Assembly (NCBI GenBank): GCA_040954595.2
Contig: CM082584.2
Location: forward strand, 4,402,001 to 4,466,000
Length of the DNA: 64,000 nucleotides
Direction: 5' to 3'
Origin: Balanoglossus misakiensis
Taxonomy: Eukaryota > Hemichordata
The notes under the pieces were generated by a model, which worked only from the letters and a program-made list of their open reading frames with translations, was not told the origin of the DNA and searched no databases. Positions within the stretch are counted from its first letter, which is position 1. The number at the start of each line of letters is the position of its first letter. Of the stretch, positions 13,749 to 25,605 are shown one piece after another. A program made the position numbers and the translations under genes.

Positions 13749-15242
13749 AACAGAACACACCATTGGTTCGAAATATAGTTATACACATTATATCACAATT
13801 TGGGATGCAAAATGAAAAAAAAAATATGAGAGTTCATCATTTTGATTTGTTATTCCATAAATTTGAACACTATCAATCTTTATATATCGCCGTACCGTGT
13901 GCAGCGTCAATTTCTCATGTACATTGTATATTGTTACAACGTTGGCGACTGTTGTGTTTGAAGACGTCAATTTGTCTTTAACGTTACCATTTGAGAAAAA
14001 TCCGACAGGGCAGTAAAATTCCATGACAAAATTTCAAAAACGGGTATACCCCTAATGAACCCCTTGGTTTGAAAAACGATTGATTTCCCATTTTTCTTAT
14101 GTACCTTCATAATGCAATAGTCAACATTGGCAATGCCTTGGATATCTTCTGAAATTCAGTGTCTTGCAGCATTTTTATCCAGTAATATAATTTATATCGG
14201 CGCATTTTGATTACCACCCGAAATCCCATCGTCCGCTCACACGGGTTGTTGCAAGACATTGGCGGGCGAAGATGTTTCACGTTTCCGAATTGATAAAATA
14301 AATTTAAACTTGGACTCTGTCTCGGTTGTTGCATTGTCTTCGTTCACGTTTTTGTCATGAAAAGCGATCATAAATTACTAAACTGTTGAAAAATGCGCAG
14401 CAAACTAGACTGGGACTTATAAAACTTACCTGCAGTATGTCGACGTCGTCTTAGTACAAGTCAAATGAGACTTTGTTAACAATAGCACACGTTTTATGTA
14501 CTAGTATCAGTGAGCAATAAATTATCTACGAACAATATGTATATTAATTATTATGTCACATACCCGATTGGTTACTCCGAAGGATCAACCATTTTATGTA
14601 GGGTATCCAAGATCGTTTTTATAGCCCTTTATTAGGAGGAAGTTGATGTAATTATATGTAAGTTTTTGTGGAGTTGACATTTAGAAAAGAGTTGTAAGTA
14701 CAGGTTTTGAATTTCACCTGATATAAGATTAAATCAATTAAACGTGAAAGGTTAGTAATACTATAGACTAAAATCCAGCTAAATTTGAAAACTTGCCATC
14801 CGTTGGTCCGGATTGGGGGTTGTCGTATTCAAATTAAGGCAGTCGATTCCATGGCTACATGTACAAACAAATTAAACAGAAATTCCATGGAAACCATGTA
14901 CACTACGTGCCTACAGATTGTACGCCAAGGTTTTAAATGACTGGTGCCAGGCTAGTAACAATATGGATGTAAACAAAAACGAGGCAGTATGTGAAGTCAG
15001 TTTTATTTAGACCGTTAAATTAGACCGGGTCGCGTTTCACAGCTTAGACACCATGTAATATGCCTTGCTCCATGTTAATCAAACAAGTAATAAAAAAATC
15101 GGGCGCAAAGGCCAAGTAGCCGACAAAATATGCAAATGATATGAAAGCTTCTATGATGATGATGGGGTGGGGGGGGGGGGCTAGTGGGAGTTGGAGTGGG
15201 AACTGCACGGGGCCCTGCCTGTTTGTAGTTAGTTGCAAAGTT
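13749..15242. repeat. Large tandem segment, copy 2
   Basis: Nearly identical to copy 1 and 2140-2144 bp downstream of it, start to start. The poly-G run is shorter (about 12 G near 15170) and a few single-base changes are present. Confidence 0.93.
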
Positions 15243-15888
15243 ACATTTCTGTTCTTTGTTCCTGACTATGCTTTTCAATTGGAAACGTCGTATCACGATC
15301 GACGCTGTTATCAGAAAAGAAAACAATAGGAGCAACTTTGTACCCGGCACACCTATATTCCTTTGTGTAAATTAGCTGTTTCCATGGTGCACTTTAAAAA
15401 CAAAACAAAACAAAACAAAACATCACTCATATCTTTATTTTAAAATTTCGCTCAACAAGATTTCTTTGTTTTCTCATTTTAGTAAAAACATTTCTGTTCT
15501 TTGTTCCTGACTATGCTTTTCAATTGGAAACGTCGTATCACGATCGACGCTGTTATCAGAAAAGAAAACAATAGGAGCAACTTTGTACCCGGCACACCTA
15601 TATTCCTTTGTGTAAATTAGCTGTTTCCATGGTGCACTTTAAAAACAAAACAAAACAAAACAAAACATCACTCATATCTTTATTTTAAAATTTCGCTCAA
15701 CAAGATTTCTTTGTTTTCTCATTTTAGTAAAAACATTTCTGTTCTTTGTTCCTGACTATGCTTTTCAATTGGAAACGTCGTATCACGATCGACGCTGTTA
15801 TCAGAAAAGAAAACAATAGGAGCAACTTTGTACCCGGCACACCTATATTCCTTTGTGTAAATTAGCTGTTTCCATGGTGCACTTTAAA
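15243..15888. repeat. Satellite units between large segments 2 and 3
   Basis: A partial unit entered mid-unit plus two full units, the same arrangement as at 13103-13748, so segment and satellite block were duplicated together. Confidence 0.95.
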
Positions 15889-17382
15889 AACAGAACACAC
15901 CATTGGTTCGAAATATAGTTATACACATTATATCACAATTTGGGATGCAAAATGAAAAAAAAAATATGAGAGTTCATCATTTTGATTTGTTATTCCATAA
16001 ATTTGAACACTATCAATCTTTATATATCGCCGTACCGTGTGCAGCGTCAATTTCTCATGTACATTGTATATTGTTACAACGTTGGCGACTGTTGTGTTTG
16101 AAGACGTCAATTTGTCTTTAACGTTACCATTTGAGAAAAATCCGACAGGGCAGTAAAATTCCATGACAAAATTTCAAAAACGGGTATACCCCTAATGAAC
16201 CCCTTGGTTTGAAAAACGATTGATTTCCCATTTTTCTTATGTACCTTCATAATGCAATAGTCAACATTGGCAATGCCTTGGATATCTTCTGAAATTCAGT
16301 GTCTTGCAGCATTTTTATCCAGTAATATAATTTATATCGGCGCATTTTGATTACCACCCGAAATCCCATCGTCCGCTCACACGGGTTGTTGCAAGACATT
16401 GGCGGGCGAAGATGTTTCACGTTTCCGAATTGATAAAATAAATTTAAACTTGGACTCTGTCTCGGTTGTTGCATTGTCTTCGTTCACGTTTTTGTCATGA
16501 AAAGCGATCATAAATTACCAAACTGTTGAAAAATGCGCAGCAAACTAGACTGGGACTTATAAAACTTACCTGCAGTATGTCGACGTCGTCTTAGTACAAG
16601 TCAAATGAGACTTTGTTAACAATAGCACACGTTTTATGTACTAGTATCAGTGAGCAATAAATTATCTACGAACAATATGTATATTAATTATTATGTCACA
16701 TACCCGATTGGTTACTCCGAAGGATCAACCATTTTATGTAGGGTATCCAAGATCGTTTTTATAGCCCTTTATTAGGAGGAAGTTGATGTAATTATATGTA
16801 AGTTTTTGTGGAGTTGACATTTAGAAAAGAGTTGTAAGTACAGGTTTTGAATTTCACCTGATATAAGATTAAATCAATTAAACGTGAAAGGTTAGTAATA
16901 CTATAGACTAAAATCCAGCTAAATTTGAAAACTTGCCATCCGTTGGTCCGGATTGGGGGTTGTCGTATTCAAATTAAGGCAGTCGATTCCATGGCTACAT
17001 GTACAAACAAATTAAACAGAAATTCCATGGAAACCATGTACACTACGTGCCTACAGATTGTACGCCAAGGTTTTAAATGACTGGTGCCAGGCTAGTAACA
17101 ATATGGATGTAAACAAAAACGAGGCAGTATGTGAAGTCAGTTTTATTTAGACCGTTAAATTAGACCGGGTCGCGTTTCACAGCTTAGACACCATGTAATA
17201 TGCCTTGCTCCATGTTAATCAAACAAGTAATAAAAAAATCGGGCGCAAAGGCCAAGTAGCCGACAAAATATGCAAATGATATGAAAGCTTCTATGATGAT
17301 GATGGGGTGGGGGGGGGGGGCTAGTGGGAGTTGGAGTGGGAACTGCACGGGGCCCTGCCTGTTTGTAGTTAGTTGCAAAGTT
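15889..17382. repeat. Large tandem segment, copy 3
   Basis: Nearly identical to copy 2 and 2140 bp downstream, including the short poly-G run. Confidence 0.93.
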
Positions 17383-18041
17383 ACATTTCTGTTCTTTGTT
17401 CCTGACTATGCTTTTCAATTAGAAACGTCGTATCACGATCGACGCTGTTATCAGAAAAGAAAACAATAGGAGCAACTTTGTACCCGGCACACCTATATTC
17501 CTTTGTGTAAATTAGCTGTTTCCATGGTGCACTTTAAAAACAAAACAAAACAAAACAAAACAAAACAAAACATCACTCATATCTTTATTTTAAAATTTCA
17601 CTCAACAAGATTTCTTTGTTTCCCATTTTAGTAAAAACACTTCTGTTCTTTTTTCCGGACAATGCTTTTCAATTGGAAACGTCGTATCACGATCGACGCT
17701 GTTATCAGAAAAGAAAACAATAGGAGCAACTTTGTACCCGGTACACCTATATTCCTTTGTGTAAATTAGCTGTTTCCATGGTGCACTTTAAAAACAAAAC
17801 AAAACAAAACAAAACAAAACATCACTCATATCTTTATTTTAAAATTTCACTCAACAAGATTTCTTTGTTTCCCATTTTAGTAAAAACACTTCTGTTCTTT
17901 TTTCCGGACAATGCTTTTCAATTGGAAACGTCGTATCACGATCGACGCTGTTATCAGAAAAGAAAACAATAGGAGCAACTTTGTACCCGGCACACCTATA
18001 TTCCTTTGTGTAAATTAGCTGTTTCCATGGTGCACTTTAAA
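17383..18041. repeat. Satellite units between large segments 3 and 4
   Basis: A partial unit followed by two units of the other subfamily (TTTCCCATTTT and CCGGACAATG), unlike the two preceding spacer blocks. This shows exchange with the main array. Confidence 0.93.
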
Positions 18042-19536
18042 AACAGAACACACCATTGGTTCGAAATATAGTTATACACATTATATCACAATTTGGGATG
18101 CAAAATGAAAAAAAAAATATGAGAGTTCATCATTTTGATTTGTTATTCCATAAATTTGAACACTATCAATCTTTATATATCGCCGTACCGTGTGCAGCGT
18201 CAATTTCTCATGTACATTGTATATTGTTACAACGTTGGCGACTGTTGTGTTTGAAGACGTCAATTTGTCTTTAACGTTACCATTTGAGAAAAATCCGACA
18301 GGGCAGTAAAATTCCATGACAAAATTTCAAAAACGGGTATACCCCTAATGAACCCCTTGGTTTGAAAAACGATTGATTTCCCATTTTTCTTATGTACCTT
18401 CATAATGCAATAGTCAACATTGGCAATGCCTTGGATATCTTCTGAAATTCAGTGTCTTGCAGCATTTTTATCCAGTAATATAATTTATATCGGCGCATTT
18501 TGATTACCACCCGAAATCCCATCGTCCGCTCACACGGGTTGTTGCAAGACATTGGCGGGCGAAGATGTTTCACGTTTCCGAATTGATAAAATAAATTTAA
18601 ACTTGGACTCTGTCTCGGTTGTTGCATTGTCTTCGTTCACGTTTTTGTCATGAAAAGCGATCATAAATTACCAAACTGTTGAAAAATGCGCAGCAAACTA
18701 GACTGGGACTTATAAAACTTACCTGCAGTATGTCGACGTCGTCTTAGTACAAGTCAAATGAGACTTTGTTAACAATAGCACACGTTTTATGTACTAGTAT
18801 CAGTGAGCAATAAATTATCTACGAACAATATGTATATTAATTATTATGTCACATACCCGATTGGTTACTCCGAAGGATCAACCATTTTATGTAGGGTATC
18901 CAAGATCGTTTTTATAGCCCTTTATTAGGAGGAAGTTGATGTAATTATATGTAAGTTTTTGTGGAGTTGACATTTAGAAAAGAGTTGTAAGTACAGGTTT
19001 TGAATTTCACCTGATATAAGATTAAATCAATTAAACGCGAAAGGTTAGTAATACTATAGACTAAAATCCAGCTAAATTTGAAAACTTGCCATCCGTTGGT
19101 CCGGATTGGGGGTTGTCGTATTCAAATTAAGGCAGTCGATTCCATGGCTACATGTACAAACAAATTAAACAGAAATTCCATGGAAACCATGTACACTACG
19201 TGCCTACAGATTGTACGCCAAGGTTTTAAATGACTGGTGCCAGGCTAGTAACAATATGGATGTAAACAAAAACGAGGCAGTATGTGAAGTCGGTTTTATT
19301 TAGACCGTTAAATCAGACCGGGTCGCGTTTCACAGCTTAGACACCATGTCATATGCCTTGCTCCATGTTAATCAAACAAGTAATAAAAAAATCGGGCGCA
19401 AAGGCCAAGTAGCCGACAAAATATGCAAATGATATGAAAGCTTCTATGATGATGATGGGGTGGGGGGGGGGGGGCTAGTGGGAGTTGGAGTGGGAACTGC
19501 ACGGGGCCCTGCCTGTTTGTAGTTAGTTGCAAAGTT
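18042..19536. repeat. Large tandem segment, copy 4
   Basis: Nearly identical to copies 1-3, with small differences such as AAACGCGAAAGG for AAACGTGAAAGG near 19035. Confidence 0.93.
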
Positions 19537-19692
19537 ACATTTCTGTTCTTTGTTCCTGACTATGCTTTTCAATTGGAAACGTCGTATCACGATCGACGCT
19601 GTTATCAGAAAAGAAAACAATAGGAGCAACTTTGTACCCGGCACACCTATATTCCTTTGTGTAAATTAGCTGTTTCCATGGTGCACTTTAAA
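19537..19692. repeat. Single partial satellite unit between segments 4 and 5
   Basis: Only the 3' part of one unit is present here, against about three units in the earlier spacers. Confidence 0.93.
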
Positions 19693-20954
19693 AACAGAAC
19701 ACACCATTGGTTCGAAATATAGTTAGACACATTATATCACAATTTGGGATGCAAAATGAAAAAAAATATATGAGAGTTCTTCATTTTGATTTGTTATTCC
19801 ATAAATTTGAACACTATCAATCTTTATATATCGCCGTACCGTGTGCAGCGTCAATTTCTCATGTACATTGCATATTGTTACAACGTTGGCGACTGTTGTG
19901 TTTGATTACCACCCGAAATTTTGATAACCACCCGAAATCCCATCGTCCGCTCACAAGGGTTGTTGCAAGACATTGGCGGGCGAAGATGTTTCACGTTTCC
20001 GAATTGATAAAATAAATTTAAACTTGGACTCTGTCTCGGTTGTTGCATTGTCTTCGTTCACGTTTTTGTCATGAAAAGCGATCATAAATTACCAAACTGT
20101 TGAAAAATGCGCAGCAAACTAGACTGGGACTTATAAAACTTACCTGCAGTATGTCGACGTCGTCTTAGTACAAGTCAAATGAGACTTTGTTAACAATAGC
20201 ACACGTTTTATGTACTAGTATCAGTGAGCAATAAATTATCTACGAACAATATGTATATTAATTATTATGTCACATACCCGATTGGTTACTCCGAAGGATC
20301 AACCATTTTATGTAGGGTATCCAAGATCGTTTTTATAGCCCTTTATTAGGAGGAAGTTGATGTAATTATATGTAAGTTTTTGTGGAGTTGACATTTAGAA
20401 AAGAGTTGTAAGTACAGGTTTTGAATTTCACCTGATATAAGATTAAATCAATTAAACGTGAAAGGTTAGTAATACTATAGACTAAAATCCAGCTAAATTT
20501 GAAAACTTGCCATCCGTTGGTCCGGATTGGGGGTTGTCGTATTCAAATTAAGGCAGTCGATTCCATGGCTACATTTACAAACAAATTAAACAGAAATTCC
20601 ATGGAAACCATGTACACTACGTGCCTACAGATTGTACGCCAAGGTTTTAAATGACTGGTGCCAGGCTAGTAACAATATGGATGTAAACAAAAACGAGGCA
20701 GTATGTGAAGTCAGTTTTATTTAGACCGTTAAATTAGACCGGGTCGCGTTTCACAGCTTAGACACCATGTCATATGCCTTGCTCCATGTTAATCAAACAA
20801 GTAATTAAAAAATCGGGCGCAAAGGCCAAGTAGCCGACAAAATATGCAAATGATATGAAAGCTTCTATGATGATGATGGGGTGGGGGGGGGGCTAGTGGG
20901 AGTTGGAGTGGGAACTGCACGGGGCCCTGCCTGTTTGTAGTTAGTTGCTAAGTT
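19693..20954. repeat. Large tandem segment, copy 5 (internally deleted)
   Basis: Same segment, but about 230 bp between GCGACTGTTGTGTTTGA and the GATTACCACCCGAAAT region is missing. The short motif ATTACCACCCGAAAT is partly repeated at the junction (near 19905-19935), suggesting a repeat-mediated or templated deletion. Confidence 0.92.
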
Positions 20955-21109
20955 ACATTTCTGTTCTTTGTTCCTGACTATGCTTTTCAATTGGAAACGT
21001 CGTATCACGATCGACGCTGTTATCAGAAAAGAAAACAATAGGAGCAACTTTGTACCCGGCACACCTATATTCCTTTGTGTAAATTAGCTGTTTCCATGGT
21101 GCACTTTAA
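20955..21109. repeat. Single partial satellite unit between segments 5 and 6
   Basis: The 3' part of one satellite unit, as at 19537-19692. Confidence 0.93.
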
Positions 21110-22597
21110 AAACAGAACACACCATTGGTTCGAAATATAGTTATACACATTATATCACAATTTGGGATGCAAAATGAAAAAAAAAATATGAGAGTTCATC
21201 ATTTTGATTTGTTATTCCATAAATTTGAACACTATCAATCTTTATATATCGCCGTACCGTGTGCGGCGTCAATTTCTCATGTACATTGTATATTGTTACA
21301 ACGTTGGCGACTGTTGTGTTTGAAGACGTCAATTTGTCTTTAACGTTACCATTTGAGAAAAATCCGACAGGGCAGTAAAATTCCATGACAAAATTTCAAA
21401 AACGGGTATACCCCTAATGAACCCCTTGGTTTGAAAAACGATTGATTTCCCATTTTTCTTATGTACCTTCATAATGCAATAGTCAACATTGGCAATGCCT
21501 TGGATATCTTCTGAAATTCAGTGTCTTGCAGCATTTTTATCCAGTAATATAATTTATATCGGCGCATTTTGATTACCACCCGAAATCCCATCGTCCGCTC
21601 ACAAGGGTTGTTGCAAGACATTGGCGGGCGAAGATGTTTCACGTTTCCGAATTGATAAAATAAATTTAAACTTGGACTCTGTCTCGGTTGTTGCATTGTC
21701 TTCGTTCACGTTTTTGTCATGAAAAGCGATCATAAATTACCAAACTGTTGAAAAATGCTCAGCAAACTAGACTGGGACTTATAAAACTTACCTGCAGTAT
21801 GTCGACGTCGTCTTAGTACAAGTCAAATGAGACTTTGTTAACAATAGCACACGTTTTATGTACTAGTATCAGTGAGCAATAAATTATCTACGAACAATAT
21901 GTATATTAATTATTATGTCACATACCCGATTGGTTACTCCGAAGGATCAACCATTTTATGTAGGGTATCCAAGATCGTTTTTATAGCCCTTTATTAGGAG
22001 GAAGTTGATGTAATTATATGTAAGTTTTTGTGGACTTGACATTTAGAAAAGAGTTGTAAGTACAGGTTTTGAATTTCACCTGATATAAGATTAAATCAAT
22101 TAAACGTGAAAGGTTAGTAATACTATAGACTAAAATCCAGCTAAATTTGAAAACTTGCCATCCGTTGGTCCGGATTGGGGGTTGTCGTATTCAAATTAAG
22201 GCAGTCGATTCCATGGCTACATGTACAAACAAAGTAAACAGAAATTCCATGGAAACCATGTACACTACGTGCCTACAGATTGTACGCCAAGGTTTTAAAT
22301 GACTGGTGCCAGGCTAGTAACAATATGGATGTAAACAAAAACGAGGCAGTATGTGAAGTCAGTTTTATTTAGACCGTTAAATTAGACCGGGTCGCGTTTC
22401 ACAGCTTAGACACCATGTCATATGCCTTGCTCCATGTTAATCAAACAAGTAATAAAAAAATCGGGCGCAAAGGCCAAGTAGCCGACAAAATATGCAAATG
22501 ATATGAAAGCTTCTATGATGATGATGGGGTGGGGAGCTAGTGGGAGTTGGAGTGGGAACTGCACGGTGCCCTGTGTGTAGTTAGTTGCAAAGTTACA
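21110..22597. repeat. Large tandem segment, copy 6
   Basis: The last copy of the left series. Its poly-G run is reduced to GGGGTGGGGAG, and it passes directly into the 3' flank of the sialyltransferase without satellite. Its right end matches that of copy 7 (near 43379), which also borders a sialyltransferase copy, so this junction is probably ancestral. Confidence 0.93.
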
Positions 22598-22644
22598 CTA
22601 ACTTGCAACTACGATGTACAATGTACATGTATGCGGACAAATCC

Positions 22645-22937
22645 CTAGCACATTCTTTTAGCTTCAGGGCTGTACTGTACATCGACCAGGTCGGCATGCT
22701 GTGCGTGGAGACAAGGTTGCGACGAATACCCGTTCATTGTGATTTTGCCCACGCTTCTGGCGTCGGCCGGGCTTCCAATGTTCATTTTCAACGCATGGGG
22801 GGGGGGGGGGTGATATCGCGTTTCTTTGTCGGAGCATGCGTCATTGTAGTAATGGCACATGTTGTTAATCCCGTTTTCTGGTAGTATATAGCCGTACACG
22901 TCAACCACTTTACATAACGGTAGCATTAGTTGCACGC
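22645..22937 (-). CDS. Sialyltransferase copy 1, exon 4 (motifs S and III)
   Basis: Acceptor TTACCCACAG, entered in phase 1. It encodes MLPLCKVVDVYGYILPE (end of motif S), CHYYNDAC (motif III), then RYHPPPPHALKMN and GKITMNGY, which aligns with the C-terminal GKATLPGF-type end of ST6Gal enzymes. The protein then continues some 30 residues past the usual end before TAG at 22645. A 14-C run (G on the plus strand near 22797-22810) lies in motif VS, and the expected Glu after His-x4 is missing. Confidence 0.8.
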
Positions 22938-23047
22938 CTGTGGGTAAACATTTACATACATCATGAGGCTGATTTCTCCAGTATAATAGGTCATGTTAGG
23001 TCAGTTGGTCAGTAGTTCAGAGGTCACGAGATCCCACCGCCGGCAAT

Positions 23048-23366
23048 TAAGCAATAAAACACCCCCAGCCATGGTATACCACTCGATTTTGACCAGTTCA
23101 CGACATATACGCACAAGCGATAGCGAGTGCATATATGGAGTTGAACTGGTCAAAATCGAGTGGTATACCATGGCTGGGGGTGTTTAATATATTATACCAG
23201 TATATTGAAACTTTGCATAAAACAATTTTGAAAAGGCATTTTCTTTGACTATGAGTTTGGCGTGATATATGACTGTGGTATATGACGAATATATCATAGT
23301 CACGTGTCGTGTCTCAGCCAATAAAATAGCGTGATTTACACCATCAATATACTGGTATAATATAAT
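23048..23366. mobile_element. Composite double-hairpin MITE, copy A
   Basis: Two adjacent inverted repeats. The first (to about 23188) has arms ACACCCCCAGCCATGGTATA and complement around a loop that is itself nearly palindromic. The second has terminal repeats TTATACCAGTATATTG and CAATATACTGGTATAA. The same pairing of hairpins occurs at 39109, 43829 and 46988. It encodes no transposase. A short deletion sits at the junction of the two hairpins in this copy. Confidence 0.85.
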
Positions 23367-24048
23367 ATTCGATAACAGCGACGATAGCGAGAGACTTCTA
23401 AACGCTTTGCTCTTCTGACGATACTAGTGAAGAATGACAAAATGACGTGCCGAAATTAAGACTAATCACCACGTTTTGGCGATCGCAATGCCGGGTCGCG
23501 AAGCTCAGCTCTATCGTTCATCGAGTCCAATGTTTACAAGCATAAAGTAGTTCCCGTGTATAGGCCGATGCACTCATAGTGATGACCAGGTGATTAGTTT
23601 ACAACGTGCCGTAAAGAAACTGTTATGAGAAAACTATCGGTATATGTGATACATGAATGTGGTTTTTATTAACATTGAATGGAATGGCAAAGGGAATATA
23701 AAATGAAGCAAAGTTTTTATTTTAACACGTTTTCAACAGGGACTATTTTATCTCATTTGCATACCTCTCGCAAAAAATGCCGGTTTCATTTTACTGGCAA
23801 CAACGCCAGTTGTTTGGTACTGTGGATGTACAAACTCATTTCCGTAATGCGGCTGTAGAACAAGGCAAATGGTCAATCTCGGGTTAATTTTGACAAACGC
23901 ATTTTACACGTTCGTTAGGCTATATACATCTAAGGCGTAGATTTAATATCGTCAACCTTTGCTTTTGATGATGTGCTCTTTATTAGGAAGCCAACCACGT
24001 GTGTCACGTGCTTTCCAAAAAGAGGTGAAGCGAAATAAAATTCCTCAC

Positions 24049-24220
24049 CAACGAATCCCGATGAAGGTGTGTGTCCAATAATTGGCCTTTCACAGTATTC
24101 CTGAATAACGTCCCAGCCTCGCCAGAGTGATGTCGGATTGATGACGTACATAGTCTTGTCAGGGTGATTCAACCTCCAAGAGATGTACCCCTTCAGAAAT
24201 TGCAAGCTGTCCCTGGCCCA
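24049..24220 (-). CDS. Sialyltransferase copy 1, exon 3 (motif S, first part)
   Basis: A 172-nt exon bounded by TTTGTCAG and GTGAGG, phase 0 to phase 1. It encodes WARDSLQFLKGYISW, then NPTSLWRGWDVIQEY and HTPSSGFVG. This matches the ST6Gal pattern in which a W..WD..QE segment precedes the PSSG core of sialyl motif S. The exon is intact, with the same length as in copy 2. Confidence 0.88.
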
Positions 24221-24515
24221 CTGACAAATTGAAAAGACGGAGATAAAGAAACATAAAACTATAGTCATTGGATTCCACTATTGACAGGTTCTTAGCATAC
24301 AAAAATAACATTCATGATAATTTGGACTGTGCTCAGGTTTCATGTATGAAAATTGCTTACTTTAGCAGCGAGGTTTTAATCATATTATGAGACAAAAGTC
24401 GTCTCACAACAAAACTGTTCCTATTTCCTCTCAATTAACGTTTCAATATTACCATCCAATATATTTAGCTTGACGACACAATAATTAATCGGTAACAGTA
24501 ACGAACATCACCATA

Positions 24516-24568
24516 AAACGTTACTTTCGTGGCATGGAGGAACACTGCCACGTAGAATGGAAACCCAT
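24516..24568 (+). pseudogene. Inverted remnant of sialyltransferase exon 2
   Basis: About 53 bases match the reverse complement of the 3' end of exon 2 in copy 2 (45425-45480), sharing CGTTACTTTCGTGGCATGGA and AATGGAAACC with few substitutions. In this copy the fragment lies on the plus strand, opposite to the other exons. The remainder of exon 2 is gone. This points to an inversion plus deletion, or a template-switch repair, at this exon. Confidence 0.8.
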
Positions 24569-24702
24569 GGGCGTACTTCAATATATATTTGGTTGGGATG
24601 TCCGCACTATCTGGCTGAAACTTTACCCGTACACAGCTATGTCTTTATTAAACGTTTGTGGATGTTTGTGGCTGGTACGCAGTTCCTTCTGTCATCCACC
24701 AA

Positions 24703-24832
24703 TTTATTTATTTATTTACACATTAAAGGATTTCCTATTTACATACTCAAATAGGGGTAGAGACCCCTGTAAGGGTGTAATCTACCATGGGGTCCTACTA
24801 AAAAGTATAAAAATAAAAATTTAAAACAGAAA
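24703..24832. mobile_element. ~130-bp insertion in the intron of copy 1
   Basis: Compared with copy 2 (near 45849), about 130 bp are inserted after TCATCCACCAA. The insert starts with (TTTA)n, contains GGGGTAGAGACCCCTG, and ends A-rich. The (TTTA)n end suggests a short truncated retroelement inserted in reverse orientation. Class uncertain. Confidence 0.5.
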
Positions 24833-24945
24833 AATACACCCATGCGCCCATCCTATCCAACCCATTTCAACCATCGCACTAACCATCCACATAATGCCAC
24901 ACTAACTGATTTTTACTTAATAATTACCCACCCTATTACGCTTAC

Positions 24946-25579
24946 CGATTTCGGATCCAAAATTAGAATTTTTCAAACTGCGGCCACTTCCAACCACTGC
25001 GCACGTATCATATTTGGGGACCGATCCAAGGAGATCGGCGACGGGGAAAAACTGCGCCAGGCCGAGTTCTCGTAGTGGGCTGGTATGTTGATCCAGAACA
25101 CTGATGAACGCCTTTGTCTGCATCGTACATAGGACATCGGCTGCGTTTTCAGTTCTGTTTGTGTGCACCCGGCAACCGGTGCGGTTTTGGGACTGTGGAT
25201 ATTTTTCAAGAGATTTGTTGAACATGTTCTCATAGTGCTCCAGGTACGACCTTATTATCTGGTTCGGGTTGTTCAGTGCTGTATCGAGGTTCTTGATGAT
25301 GGTGGCCTGCCTGCCGGGTATAAACGCAGCTGAGACGACTTCGCTGACCAAACCTTGGGATTTGCGCATATGAGAATGTTTGTTGAGACTCTGTCCAACA
25401 GACGGCTGCGCACACTTGTCCGATATACTCCTTTCAGAATGATCTGTCATCGCAAAAATCAAGACGTAGCCCAGGCAAACTAGAAATCCAAGTCGTTCCA
25501 GAGTGGCACGTCTAGTTCTGAATGTCCGCCGAGTTGATATGTTCGGCATAGCGAGGCAAAGCCTTAGCCTATATGGCAA
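24946..25579 (-). CDS. Sialyltransferase copy 1, exon 1
   Basis: A 634-nt coding exon from ATG at 25579; 211 codons plus one base. The start gives a second in-frame Met at residue 11, also upstream of the anchor. The basic stretch STRRTFRTRRATLER precedes a hydrophobic anchor (LGFLVCLGYVLIFAM). The stem has two N-glycosylation sequons (NKS, NRT). The exon ends GAAATCG/GTAAGC, so its last base plus AC from exon 2 would give Asp, matching the usual motif L sequence EIDSH. The reading frame of this exon is intact here. Confidence 0.88.
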
Positions 25580-25605
25580 CGTTGCTGGAACTGTGTTGGC
25601 AATGT

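Larger units (their letters stand above)
22645..25579 (-). pseudogene. ST6Gal-type sialyltransferase, copy 1 (exon 2 lost)
   Basis: A Golgi type II membrane glycosyltransferase (family GT29) that would transfer sialic acid from CMP-sialic acid to galactose. Exons on the minus strand: exon 1 25579-24946, exon 3 24220-24049, exon 4 22937-22645. Exon 1 encodes a basic N-terminus, a membrane anchor (about residues 31-46), an N-glycosylated stem, and the first half of sialyl motif L (CAVVGSGRSL). It ends in phase 1. Exon 2, with the second half of motif L, is absent; only a short inverted remnant is found at 24516-24568. Joining exon 1 to exon 3 would break the frame (phase 1 to phase 0). Motif S (PSSGFVG to VDVYGY) and motif III (HYYN) are present. 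The motif VS region is altered: a run of 14 C gives HPPPPHAL and the usual His-x4-Glu is not seen. A pseudogene, or one haplotype of a damaged locus. Confidence 0.85.

Noticed and set aside
15044-15350. Pro/His-rich frame over the poly-G tract
   Set aside because: Low-complexity translation of a homopolymer whose length differs between copies.
11650-21696. 75-78 codon open frames on both strands of the large segments
   Set aside because: Conserved only because the copies are almost identical; both strands are open over the same sequence and no family is recognisable.
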